From Norana najaformis (Eukaryota > Annelida > Clitellata > Crassiclitellata > Hormogastridae), in contig OZ029918.1 in NCBI GenBank assembly GCA_964023275.1, positions 12,734,855 through 12,798,854 of the forward strand: a DNA stretch of 64,000 bases, written 5' to 3'. A program made the translations under genes and the position numbers. This document shows, one piece after another, positions 1-11,899 of this stretch (position 1 is the stretch's first letter; every line of letters begins with the position of its first letter). The notes under the pieces were generated by a model, which did no database searches, had not been told where the DNA came from, and was given only the letters and a program-made list of their open reading frames with translations.

Positions 1-117
1 CGTTCCTGCTTGACTGTTATGTTTCTGTCCCCAACGGGATCCAGCAGCAAAGCCCCGGTCATGGATTCAGAGGCAAAGCCCTTGAAGCTGAAAGCATTTG
101 CATTGCTAAAGAACAAC
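1..117 (-). CDS. Possible exon of a second gene (ANF-receptor-like ligand-binding domain?), truncated by the window edge
   Basis: The minus strand is open from about 117 to the edge and reads NANAFSFKGFASESMTG, then ALLLDPVGDRNITVKQE. The pattern SFxG...TGxxxxDxxGDR resembles the ligand-binding domain of receptor guanylate cyclases and related type I periplasmic-fold receptors. Possible acceptors are ttctttag before 107 and gctttcag before 90. Only about 37 residues are visible, and I recognise a motif pattern rather than a specific protein. It could also be a chance open stretch. Confidence 0.35.
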
Positions 118-1518
118 TTGTTTTTTTGTGAATTTTAGCACAAGTATTATTCAGACAAAATTATAGGCTTAAAATGTTTTAAAACACGGTTGTATTCGTG
201 ACACTTTGGCCCGGGTTAGAAATTCAGGAAGTGAAATCACCATAAGCTCAGAGACACAGATTGCCTGCAGGTCAAGGGATGCAAAGTATCCAGTGTTTCT
301 TGCGAGATCTTGGGGTTGAGGGCTGTGGGGTGCTGTTGCTGCCAATGATCTTATTAGATCATGCCTTTTAAAAATTTATTTTTAATATTTGACTTTATAG
401 GATAATTTGTGTGTAAATGACTGGGGCTGCATTTGGGCTAAAACTGACACCTTCAGCCAGAATTTTTATAAGACTGCTGTGGTGTACTTTTTACACAGTC
501 ATTAAGCTCTCCAGTACGAGCAGTTTTTAAAGAAATTCTGTTGTAAAATTATACCTTTGTAGAGTAATTTTTGGAAAATGACTGGTTGTTTGCCTGCAAG
601 AGTTAAAACTGACTGCCTAGCATTAACTTTTTTTATCAAGGTTGGTATTGACGAATTCTGACCCAGTCATAAAGCTTCCCTGTGAGTTCCAGGGCACAGC
701 CCTGACTGCCAATGGTTTTAGAGTGTATCTTTACAAAATTTCTACTCAGTCTCATATCAGCTACATATAAACTGGCCTAAGTATACATTTATACATCTGG
801 TTATTTCTATAGCACCTTTAAAGAACTTTACAAAGGCGCTAAGAACTGTAACTCTATATATAATTATCTGTGAAAACTTAAACGAATATATCAGAGCAAT
901 CTGATCTTGTACCTACTGCCAGCGGTGCGTTTAAGAATCCTGTCACAGGGAATCAAAGCGGAGATGAATTCATTCCAGTTGACCCCCACAAATACGGTAC
1001 AACACCACAGCTAAATGGATTCTGATCCTTCAGCCTGTTTCAGCCTACTCTCTGTACTTTAACATTTTTCTCTAAGTCACACATCACTAGGGGACAGACA
1101 GACTGACTGACAATATGTTTTCTACTGAAAAGGGACTTGCAATGGAATCATCTCTTCAACCAGTTGCAGGTGGGGCTATGAAAATTGGATACCAAGTAAA
1201 ATCGTCAGTTGCAATTAGAATATAACAATAATTAACCTTTCAGGGCTTCACAAGAATGGTTTGATATTTGCATTTGCCTTAAAATGGTTGCAGCAACTGC
1301 AACTTCTATCATGAACGTTCGTCTGTTCAGTTCATCTCCAGTGAGTCAACCACTGCTACTTCTATACTGAAAATTTCCAAAGGGACAACCTCTGCTGGTT
1401 AATCTCATTTTGTGGTACTTAAACAGGTGCTAAATATGTATATACATCTAAGCATCTTCATATATATATATATATAAATACATATATAGCATACCACATA
1501 AATACATATCTGCACATA

Positions 1519-1593
1519 ACCATCATCATCATCGTCATGATCATCGCCATGATCATCGTGATCGTGATCATCATCATCATCATCATCATCATC
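1519..1593. repeat. Degenerate (CAT/GAT)n microsatellite
   Basis: Runs of cat/atc with cgt and gat variants. It explains the poly-Asp/His open frame on the minus strand. Confidence 0.9.
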
Positions 1594-2405
1594 GGTCACA
1601 CAGCAGAATGACCTGTAAGTACAGAATCTGTACAGTAATTCAACTGAAACCATTTCAAACTAAACTAGAGACTCGTTACAACGCACTTCATTATCACACA
1701 AATTCTCATACAACAGTTGGGAAAATGGATCCAGTAGCATAAATGTGGGCTCATTGGGCCTGCAACTATGGGTGCCTGGGCACAAATCTGAAAATCCGCT
1801 CAGAGTACAAACAGGCCTAGAGGGCCCATTTGAGTAACCTGTAGAGGATCCAAAGTTATGAAGTTATGCCACTGCGTTGATCCCAAAATTAATTCACGTA
1901 TAAAACTAAACTTGTTACAACATGCCCTCATTATAAGGTGGTTCTTGATATAATAATGGTTCCAAAGACTGCATTATAAGGAGGTTCTGGTGTATGACAC
2001 AGTCAGTATTAAAAATGTTCAATGAATTTATAAACCCTAAAATATATGTTGGATGAACTGTAAAGCAGTCTTGAACTTACTTCTACTCTAAAGCAATTGT
2101 TTCCTACTATCAAGCAAATTTACCTAATCAAAAGTGCATTACTGTACAAATCGATTGGTTGGAATGATAACAAAGACTGTTCAGCACATGTGATTATGGT
2201 TGGAAGGTTGAGTTAACAGGGATATGACTTAACAATCCAGAAAAAAAGGAAATTTAACAACATGCAAAGCCACCAATTATAACTGAAGAAAGCCAGACAC
2301 AATGAACATTTGGCCTCATCGGCTTCCGGGTCCCTTGATTTTCCTCATACATAATTACCCAATTGCATGCAAAACCTGTCAGCCGAAGTGTCATCATCAT
2401 AAGTT

Positions 2406-2406
2406 C

Positions 2407-2441
<35 letters not shown>

Positions 2442-2450
2442 GCCTGTCTC
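2406..2450. repeat. (CTGT)n microsatellite
   Basis: Nine to ten tandem ctgt units followed by imperfect ct-rich sequence. Confidence 0.95.
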
Positions 2451-3011
2451 CGTCTCTCTCTGTCTATCTATCACTCACACTTGCCTGCTTACTCTGGCTG
2501 GGCTTCATCCATGTTTGGCAACCTTTATATGAATTTATATTTACATAAATAATCAAATATAAATGAAAAAATATATACATATATATTTACATATATATTT
2601 ATGAAATGTCTGTCTGAATGTTTGTCTGTCTCCAATCCATTGTTCAGCTTCTGCTTCTGTCCCATGCACAGTTCCATCATGAACATGAACAAGATTGCGT
2701 TTGTAATCATGATAGTCTTCAGAAACGTCGTCGTCATCATCGTCGTTGTCATCAACATCACAATGTTTTCCTTCACACCCACACATACACACACACAATA
2801 GATAGCCATGTTTTGGCACCTTTAAGAGATCATATAGGGGTGCTTGTGGCGGCCACCATCAATCATCAGTGAAATCACTGTCATAAAACAACTAAAAGTG
2901 ACTTGCAATCAACTACACAGATGAGGCTAGGAGGAGGGACCACAGTCTTCCAACTGAGACCTTGCCCCACCCACAGTGCTGCACTGCCAAATTATGTTAT
3001 AGGCCACTTTT

Positions 3012-3062
3012 TAACACTGGAATATAGCTAACACTGGAATATAGCTAACACTGGAGTATGGC
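3012..3062. repeat. 17-bp tandem repeat, three copies
   Basis: Unit taacactggaatatagc twice, then a third copy with substitutions. Confidence 0.9.
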
Positions 3063-4100
3063 TTACCGTGAGAATAATGACTAAAATAAAATATGCTGGG
3101 GAGTAAAAAAGTCCTTAGAAATTTCAGGGATATGACAGAATAAAGAATCAGACTTTGGTCCTTAAGACTTCTTAATAACCCCAATGACTAAAAATAATTG
3201 TTCCTCCTGCTTTGAAAGCTCTTGTCCCTCTCCCAAGTTCAGGATGCTTACTTAGTACCTCCAGTGCTGAGGATGGTGAATGATGACAGCTCAATTAAGC
3301 ATTCAAAGCACATGGTAAAGCTCATCGACTGGTACTCCCCAGTCTCATGGTAGAATGTGCCACATCCAGACATCCCTGTTCCACTGTGTTAGTAATGGGA
3401 TGGTTGGTCCCCAAATGACAAAGCTCTATCTAGGGCAGGCATTCAGTGCCATTCCAAGAATCCTGTTGCAATTGCAGAAAAAGTAATGTAAGGTAAGGCT
3501 GGGCTTGACAATTTGCTAAAAGAAACCTGTTACCTTTTATTATAGGTCAACTGATTAAAAAAAAGCAGTCAGGATTAGATGATATATGTCTGAATACCAT
3601 CCAAAATGCACAAAAACCAAAGCCAGCTAAGACAATACTGCAGCGTATGGACTGGGATACTATTCATCTGAACATACATGAATTATCAAGCAACTTTCAC
3701 AAATGACAAACTAATTTTGTTTAAGCTAACAACAAGTGCCTTTGAGAGGTTTATAGAAGGTGCTATAGCAACGCACTGCTACATATTTTACCTACATTAA
3801 TGTGAAGTTGAGTTAACATCTTATGAATCGGCAGAACTAAATCACAAACTCACATCATAAAACATGCAAAGCCTACACAGCATCTGTTCTATAAACTTGT
3901 AATTACACCATAATTAAATTGAGCTTCACTTTAAGACTTTGCTTTGCACAGAGCTTTATTAATGTCCTGTTGCATCACACCAAACCATAGCTGTCACAGT
4001 GGCTCTTAATAAATGTAGAAATAATAATAATAATAATAATAACAGCAAGAAGTAATTCACACCCTTCTCAGCGGCATCAATACACCCACACCTAAGTTCC

Positions 4101-4327
4101 ACTTAGCATGCTCTACTCCACCCAAGCAGTGGAATACGTTGGCTCTTTACCTCAGCAATCCGGGTTCAAACCCCAGTCACGTCATGTGAAATTGATACAG
4201 ATCTCATTGTCAAACAGTGCAAAACCTCAGAGGCCACCAAGTAATCTTCCACATGAGTGCCTCCTAAGATCCAAAACACATACCCTACACCTCAGAAAGG
4301 TTAAGGCAGAGAAGCCTCACCCAAACT

Positions 4328-4330
<3 letters not shown>
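4101..4330 (+). mobile_element. tRNA-headed SINE-like element
   Basis: A box-B-like gggttcaaacccc lies near 4,157, about 30 bases after an A-box-like agcagtggaatacgttggc. A non-tRNA body follows, then an AT tail running into a long (TA)n tract. It does not fold into a complete tRNA by eye, so I call it SINE-derived rather than a tRNA gene. Boundaries are approximate. Confidence 0.55.
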
Positions 4331-4395
<65 letters not shown>

Positions 4396-4408
4396 TATAT
4401 ATATATAC
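4330..4408. repeat. (TA)n microsatellite
   Basis: About 30 uninterrupted ta units, an aattat break, then more ta. It sits at the 3' end of the SINE-like element. Confidence 0.97.
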
Positions 4409-6030
4409 AGCAATGAGATATTACATATATGCCATATACAAGTTATAGATATAAAATAATACATACCCGTATTAACAACCAGTTGCTTGATAATCCTATA
4501 ACACATCCCTTCTTTATAACAAATAATTGTAGCCTATATATGTTCAAAGTCTACAAAGTTTTCCCCATCATGTAAATGTAATGTAATCAGTCGTTTAACA
4601 GCACCTTTTGCTGCCTCCCAAAAACACTTTTTGTGTAGCTGCTATACACATGGAAAATATTATATGACTTAAGAGGAGCTGAAGTCTGTATTCAGCTGTA
4701 TACCCTCAGACGGAAAAAGATTACAATGTAAATGTAATATAATACATAATTTTATATAGCCCCTACAATTAACAAGGTTTGTCATTGAGCACGGATGTGA
4801 CCGTCTGTACTTAAACATAGAATTCGAGCAACCATCCCACCTCACACTGTTGTTCCTCCTGGGTTAAGTTTTTTCACATGTCTGCCTATACATCAATGTA
4901 ATTTTGATTAATGTATTTTGCAATTTTTGGTCATGAACAAATTAAATAAGCTGAATAATGACTGTGGTGGTGATGATGATGTTGGGATATGATGATTAAT
5001 AAATACCAGTATTTTATGTTAACAAGTTAATAACATTAAGTTGTGTAACTCTGCAGCAATTTTCAGCTGGTAACAGATTTAAAGTACTTTGTAAGTTTGT
5101 GCAGTCTTAGATAAAAAAGTAAAGTACCCATAACCAGATTTTAAGATATGAGACTGCTACAGATCAGAATATGCCTGGCAACTGTAAATAAACTGCGAAT
5201 TCATGTAGATGTTTGACTTGCAATATCTTTACTGTGTCATGTTATGTTTGTGCAGGGTTAACTTGAAAAACTGTTGAATGCTGCTGGTTCATGATGTTTA
5301 CAGGTTCTGACGAAAAACCATATTCTTTTAAATTAATAGATTTAGAATTTTTGCTACATTACTGTTTTGTGACTATGACTAATTTCTTTGTCATCTCATA
5401 ACTTTTACTTCTTAGTGGTTCAGCTTATTAAAAACAGTTCATAATCTGTGCATGTTGAAAGAGCACAAGTTTTCTAGGCTATTGCAGCTTGGTTATTTTT
5501 TTCAACAGCTTTGATACTGCTTTTTAAAGGTAGCCTAATAAATCATAATTGATGAAAATTCAGATCTCTTCAAGCTGTGTTCTAGCTCATAATTTTGTTT
5601 TACTGTACCGAAAATTATTTACACTGCAGGGCATATGTACAAAATATGTTAATAAATGGTAAAAATTCTTTGACGTCCTTCATCCAAAATGGTAAGGGAG
5701 TGTGAACCCAATTGATTTTCCAAAAAATACCTACACAAATAAAGAGGTTATGATAATATACAACCAGGCAAACATCACACACAAAATTTTCTCCAGGGAA
5801 GCTGGCTTACTTGCAGCATATGCCAACAGGTAGTAGCAGCAGACACAGCAACAGTGATGGACAGAAACCAAGAATATTTTGCAGAGGCTTGTTCGATCAA
5901 CAGTAGATCAGGGATCAATAAACAGCAAATCCAATAGTCAAATAATTGCACAACTGATGTACAAAGGCTGAAAGATGACCAACAGCATATTCGTACATTA
6001 ATTACCGGTATTCAGGTCCAAAGAATTACG
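4409..6030. other. AT-rich DNA, nothing recognised
   Basis: No exon, RNA gene or classifiable repeat seen. The only open frames are short and have no coding character. Confidence 0.5.
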
Positions 6031-6032
6031 TG

Positions 6033-6525
6033 ATGTCAAAATGCCCGTTCAACTCAAAGGAAAGGTGTACAAAACAATGATAAGACCAGTGATGATATAC
6101 GGAACAGAAGCCTGGATATTGAAGAAAGAGGAGGATAAGTTGCTGGAGAGAACATAAATGAGAATGCTGCGATGGATACTTGGAATCTCACTGAAAGACA
6201 AGAAAAGGAATGAGTATATCAGACAGAAATTGGGAGTGGCATGTATATCTGACAAGGTACGAGAAGCTAGGCAGAGATGGTATGGTCATGTGATGAGGAG
6301 AGAGGAGGAGAGCTGCATTAAAAGAATTATGACAGCAGAGGTTTACGGACGCCGCAGTAGAGGACGACAAAAAGGAAAGATGGGAAGACATGATTCAGCA
6401 AGACCTAAAGCTCCTCAGACTGAAGAAAGAAACACTGGCAACAGAAACATCTGGAAAAGAAGGATCCATGTGGCTGACCCTAGGAGGGATTAATTCCAGT
6501 TAGAAGGAGAGAAGAAAATTCAAGT
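6033..6525 (+). mobile_element. Decayed LINE, 3' part of ORF2 (RTE-like)
   Basis: Translation gives VYKTMIRPVMIYGTEAWILK, then an in-frame TAA at about 6,148, then MRMLRWILGISLKDKKRNEY and REARQRWYGHVMRREEE. This is the conserved C-terminal region of non-LTR reverse transcriptases (pattern LRWxGHVxRR followed by a basic RGR stretch). A frameshift near 6,375 moves the reading to a frame giving ERWEDMIQQDLKLLRLKKET. The copy is 5'-truncated and carries at least one stop and one frameshift, so it is dead. Its 3' end shares gctaggagggattaattcca-like sequence with 38,064-38,122. Confidence 0.85.
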
Positions 6526-6526
6526 C

Positions 6527-7185
6527 CAAACAAATGCAAATTAGTATCCTAAATTTTTTTTTAAAGTGTGACTGTTTATCACAAAGTGTAATAAATTATT
6601 AGCCTGTATACATAATAATTTGGACAATATAATAATATTAGTAAACTATATAATAAACTATAATATACTGGTATAGGTATTAGCCTATGAAGTTGTGAAT
6701 AAATTTAAGTATAAATGTTCAGACACATGGTCCCCATACATAAGTGCAACACTGAGAGTAAACAATTAATAATTTCTGTAATAAAATAATTAACATACAT
6801 AGTAAGTTGGGTAATAAATTTCTGTAATAAAATAATTTACATAGTCATCTGGGTAATAAATTATTCTTATGATGTGGGTTGTACACAAAAATAAAAAACC
6901 TGTAATGATTTGTAAAATTAATCTGAGTAATAATAAGTGTAATAAATTAATGTGTCATTAATTAATAATCACCTGTAGTCTATGCAGCAAACTCCTGAAT
7001 GAATTAATAAATGACTAACTAACTAACCAACTAAGAAATTAATCAGCAGTTTTAATAATCCCTACCATAACATCCTAATCATTATTTAGTCATTGTAATA
7101 GTACCATACATTCTTCTGCAATAAATTTGCAATAAATATCCTGAAAGCAACAATTATAATCCATTGAATAACCTTAGTTATAATG

Positions 7186-7225
<40 letters not shown>

Positions 7226-8443
7226 TATCACATACACCTATTCTAGTATAGTAATGCCTGGTGCATAATGATCAGTAGTCATATGAATTGTTTAAGTCTC
7301 CTTCATAATGTTTAACACGAAATTAGTAATAATTTCATAACATTATAATAGTAGTCATAAATTATTACATTTTACAGAGGCTCTAATCATGGGATTCATG
7401 ACGCTTTACAATTTTTATGTTACTTTACATTCAGATGTTTTTTAATATAATCACAGGAAGCTTTAGAGTAAACTTATATAACGATATAGCATTAAAACAT
7501 AAGTGAAGTAGACAAAGATGTATGTATGCTAAAATGTATGTAATCATCAAGTGCATAATATCATGATAATAATACTCACATGATGTCCGAACAAAATAAT
7601 CATTGATAGCCACATAATTATTATACATTGGCTTTAAATAAAAATGCACAGCCTTCCTGATCAAACTCATCTGAAACCAACTATGCTCTTGGTCAAAAGT
7701 ACCATTAACTTTTTTTAGGAATAATCCCCACAATCCAAACAGATCAAAAGACTGCAAAAATAATGTAGGCCTAATAATCCATCAGTTCAGTAATTCCAGC
7801 AAAAACTAGTATGATTTAGCCTTCTAACTGTTATAAACAAAATACCACCGACTCAACGCGAAGAAAATCTAAGATGATCCTGTCATTCAGTCCCATAGGC
7901 TAGCACAGCATAGGTACCAATAATGGAGTCAGTCAAGCATAGAAACCCATAGCAGTAGAAAGGTAAAACCGTTGTGTTTGCATGTCACATGTACAAGTGT
8001 CCCTATGCGCCTGCAAAGAGTGTCGTCTGACTACATACCATTCATGCCAATGAGTATTAGCCTAAGTATATCATTTCTAATAACAGGAGTTTCACGATTA
8101 GGCTTAGTAACACACAAAAACTGGCACTTTCTAACTACCGGGTTTGTATCTGTATGCTTGTATCCTGTCTATTTAAATATGGAGCCTCTTAGGAATCTCA
8201 CAAGGGTGCTAAACTATGTTTGAGGGGCCTTCAAAAGAAGCATAGAGATGTCCAATTATAACTGCAAGCATTCGGTTACATCACATGAACATAAAGCCCC
8301 TCCAACCATTAAATTACATTGTATGAACATGTTGCCCACCACACCAAGCACGGCAGCAGTGTACTGTAATGCAGATGAAACCCAATCTTATTGTTGCCGG
8401 ACCTAAGTGTGAGCTTCTGATCTATTTTATTTATTTATTTATT
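6527..8443. other. AT-rich DNA with a (TA)n tract
   Basis: Very AT-rich with many taataa motifs. (TA)n lies at 7,186-7,223. No gene recognised. Confidence 0.6.
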
Positions 8444-8504
8444 GCATTTATTTCTTGCATTTATTTCTTGCATTTATTTCTTGCATTTATTTCTTGCATT
8501 TATA
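8444..8504. repeat. 13-bp tandem repeat
   Basis: Between four and five copies of gcatttatttctt, preceded by a short ttta run. Confidence 0.93.
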
Positions 8505-8756
8505 GTGTGCATAAGGTAAAAACCTTAATCTGCATTCCAGAACAATTTGTCCTGGATCATTACACAGTTGACTCATCTGCTCTGCAGGCTGGAACCCAAA
8601 ATCATTAGACTGAAGGCCAAGGGCAGTAAGCGTACTGCATGATGTGATGAAGTGCACTGTAGCCTATACAGAACAAATTAACACTAGTCAGGGCTAATTA
8701 GGCAAAGTAATGCATGCCTACTGTACACTCGAACAATAACTATGTATACGCCTAAT

Positions 8757-8942
8757 TTCTTCATCATATATAATACTTCTCTTGTATTTCTTCATCACAT
8801 CTAATACTTCTCCTGAATTTCTTCATCATATATAATACTTCTCTTGTATTTCTTCATCACATATAATACTTCTCTTGTATTTCTTCATCACATATATTAC
8901 TTCTCTTGTATTTCTTCATCACATATAATACTTCTCTTGTAT
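8757..8942. repeat. 31-bp minisatellite, six copies
   Basis: Units begin ttcttcatca, then cataataatac-like sequence ending ttctcttgtat. Copies differ at a few positions only. No spacers, so this is an ordinary tandem array. Confidence 0.93.
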
Positions 8943-9199
8943 TCACAAACACTGTCTACTGTATAAATTCAAACATCATGAATTTATGACTCCATCGGGT
9001 GCTCCTTACACTTCTCTGAAGATTTTCGGCGCCGCATAAATTTGCCAATACTAGGCATACACAACCACAATTAATTCCCAAAATCTATTATAGGCTACCA
9101 GAGCTAAAACATCCTAGATATAAAACCGCGTACATTTACATTTCATTTACATGGGTGAGGGTAAGACTAGGCCTACTGTAATACAGTAAATAACTAACT

Positions 9200-9760
9200 T
9201 GCACAACAAAGCACATATTACGTTACCTGCCTAACTAACTAACGTCACGTTTGTCGCTCTGTAAGCTCACCTGTCTGCCGGCACAAAAATGAACTTCAAT
9301 CTCACCGATCTGCCTAAAATCACAGGATTAAACGAAAAGCCTCTTCATTTTATCTTTTCGTCTACTTTAGAAACAAATTTTCCCACAAAAGTTCAACTGA
9401 CGAGCGAATAAGATCCTCGAATGATAACATTGCATAACGCAAGATGAATAAAACGGACGATACGTCGTTTATGAGCGTCCTTCTCTATGAAAATATTTAT
9501 TCCAACAGCGCCTGTTTAGCCGAGAACACCCAGTGCTTCGTTAATACCCATATCGGCCGAGATCCCTCAACACCCCCCACCCACCCAACAGGCGTAGGCC
9601 AATAAACACAGATGCTGCGGTGTTGTGTGACACGGTTGTCTATCGATAGCGCGCTTGGTCTGTGAGTAACGGTTGCGGGTGCGAGTCTGTTGAGCTGACT
9701 CCGTGTAACGACCCTAGGTAAGTTGTTGGCGCACGATGTCTCTCCGTCACCAGACAGTAG
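9200..9760. promoter_or_regulatory. Candidate CpG-rich divergent promoter with TATCGATA element
   Basis: GC and CpG content rise sharply against the AT-rich flanks. The palindrome TATCGATA (9,641-9,648) matches the insect DRE core promoter element, and ggccaata (about 9,597) is CCAAT-like. Consensus donors face outwards: ctag/gtaagt on the plus strand at 9,717/9,718 and cag/gtgagc on the minus strand at 9,271/9,270. Together these suggest first exons of two divergently transcribed genes, possibly including the minus-strand gene at the left edge. No downstream exons were identified, so this is inference. Confidence 0.35.
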
Positions 9761-11899
9761 AATTTGCTACTGCGCTGGCCCCGGGACCTTGAAATTCGTC
9801 CACTGCCGACTCAAGGGCCGAAGGGTGGAAAATGAGTGCCTCTCCTATGTTCCCCAATGACACTTGGGATCTTTACTTTACTCATATGTTAGTGCCCGAC
9901 GCTCCACATACCTGCCGATAAAATCCAGGTATGGAAAGTAATCGTAATGTCCGGATTTCTTCAGCGCCCATAAATTTCAAGTTTTCGAAACCAGCTTATT
10001 GACAAGAGCTTAATCAAATACAAAATCAGTGAAGCACATGTGAGATCAGGTTCAGTGGATTTAACGGTAAGCCACTGAGGGCGCGTCCGCTGTCAACCGC
10101 GAATAGGATTCATTAATCGGTCTGTGCGTAGGTATACGTGTCTGCGAGAGACTACCGCTGGAGTCCTTCTGCAGCAACACAAGCATAATTATCTGTAACA
10201 GACGAACTTAGTCTTTCCAAGCTCAAACATCCGCTAGGCTAGCGAGAAGCGCTGCTGTAAAGTTCTTAAACAAAAGTATATAGGCCCATACATACATATA
10301 TAAACTACATACATAGATATATACATGCACACATACATACACAGGCATACTGAGCCAGTGGCTGTGCTGGCTAAAACATGGGCCTCTGTACAGCTGCATC
10401 AGATTAATTTTCGAGGCCTGAACAGTGCCAACTTTGTGGTCAGCATTACCCCTCAGTTGAAACAGATAGGAGCTCGCAGTGTTTTGATTAGCCTGCTACA
10501 GGATTATAAGCATGAAACAGCTGAAGATAGATTACAACCAGAAAGCTGAGACAATTAATTAACTGCCGGTTAAGTGCAGTATGGCAGCGAGTGACATGTA
10601 GACAGGTCATAGGTCAAATGTGGCTGTCACAGACAAGCAATCGCTTCGGCCGAAAATCTGCCAAAAACATTGTTTGGGAAGCAGACCGCATACGAAATAA
10701 TTCAGGCCGTCCGCTAGAATTATTCTCGATGGCGGAATGCATCACCACAAAATTTGTAGAAGTTTGGTGCTGTGAAAGCGTGCATCTCTGAAACCGGATC
10801 TTGTTCTCTGTAAGTGTAATCAGAAACCCGAAAATGTTTAAGCACCACTGTAAAATCCGGTTTTATGTTGACTTAGAAGTAATGAGTCAACAAGTTTCAA
10901 ACAAACCTAAGCGTGCCGAGATAACACGTGTATTACGTGATCTTACATTGAAGGAACGTAATTATTGGTTAACAAGTTTTAGACAGGTCCAAGCATCGAC
11001 GAAAAGGTATAACATAAGATATCCCTTGCCTGTTGTTGGTGGGCGCAGCGCAGAAGCGTTGGCTTGCCGTCAATGACGAGTTAGCGGGTTTTGTGCATGA
11101 TTTTCTTAATCTGCTCTAGTAAACTTAAGATAATGAATTCAGCTTTGGCAGGGTTGAGGAAAAGGAGGTTAGAGGATTAGATATTTGGTTGGCAACATTT
11201 AAACTTATTGGTTAAGAAAAGATGGCTGCGAGTTTATACAGTATATCTGGACAACTCCTTTGACTGATGCAGTGCTTATGAAGAATTTGATGCTCTGCGG
11301 GTAACGTTTATGTCGAGCTGAAGAAATTTTCAATTCACATTTACGATATTTGTACTTAAGGTGACTTAATATCAGTTATATGTTAATTGTACGAAAACAT
11401 GTGAGGTAGTTCTTTTCACAGCCCGTATTCAATCTTTCTTCTCACATTTTTCTGTTCAGCTTGCCAGAACTATAATCTCAGAAACAATCTTGGTTTCACC
11501 ACCACTGCTGATTACTCACTATCACTTTGCACATATATACTCCAAATGCAGGTGTTGTTTCTTTCACATTAGGATATTCATTTAAATAAGACATTCGTCA
11601 ACCTATGACATGACTATACAGTTGCCTGAACACTTGACGGTTCAAGACTGTAGACAACGCAGTGCTGTATAGCTTTACCTATATAATAATTAGTTTAGAC
11701 GCCTGTATCCGTACGAGGTCCAACAGTGGCGCTGCCTGGCGAATTATATGAAACTAACCTAAATACAGCGAAAACAACCAAATTTCTGTGGTGGTCGCGA
11801 TCTAGACATAACTTCGCAGGGCGGGGCTGGCTCCAGACCATTCGCATCACTGCACTTCTGCTCTCGACGTAAAATAGCCGTCCAGTGCCATATCTGCCC
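9761..11899. other. No recognised gene; moderately GC-rich, one unexplained open frame
   Basis: An open frame at 10,801-11,076 (plus) includes MSQQVSNKPKRAEITRVLRD and resembles nothing I know. It has no convincing splice context and I do not call it a gene. No RNA gene seen. Confidence 0.4.

Larger units (their letters stand above)
118..4100. other. AT-rich non-coding stretch with simple repeats
   Basis: I see no supportable exon here. The stretch holds a degenerate CAT/GAT array near 1,519-1,593, a (CTGT)n tract at 2,406-2,450, a 17-bp tandem repeat at 3,012-3,062, and a LINE-tail-like phrase near 818 (tatagcacctttaaag). A block at 3,240-3,480 looks like an interspersed repeat but I cannot classify it. 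Confidence 0.6.

Noticed and set aside
1405-1653. Poly-Asp open frame on the minus strand
   Set aside because: Translation of a (CAT)n microsatellite; no coding context.
4108-4392. 94-residue open frame ending in Tyr-Ile repeats
   Set aside because: Runs from a SINE head into a (TA)n tract.
10801-11076. 91-residue plus-strand frame as a gene
   Set aside because: No recognisable domain, no promoter or splice context, and no support beyond being open.
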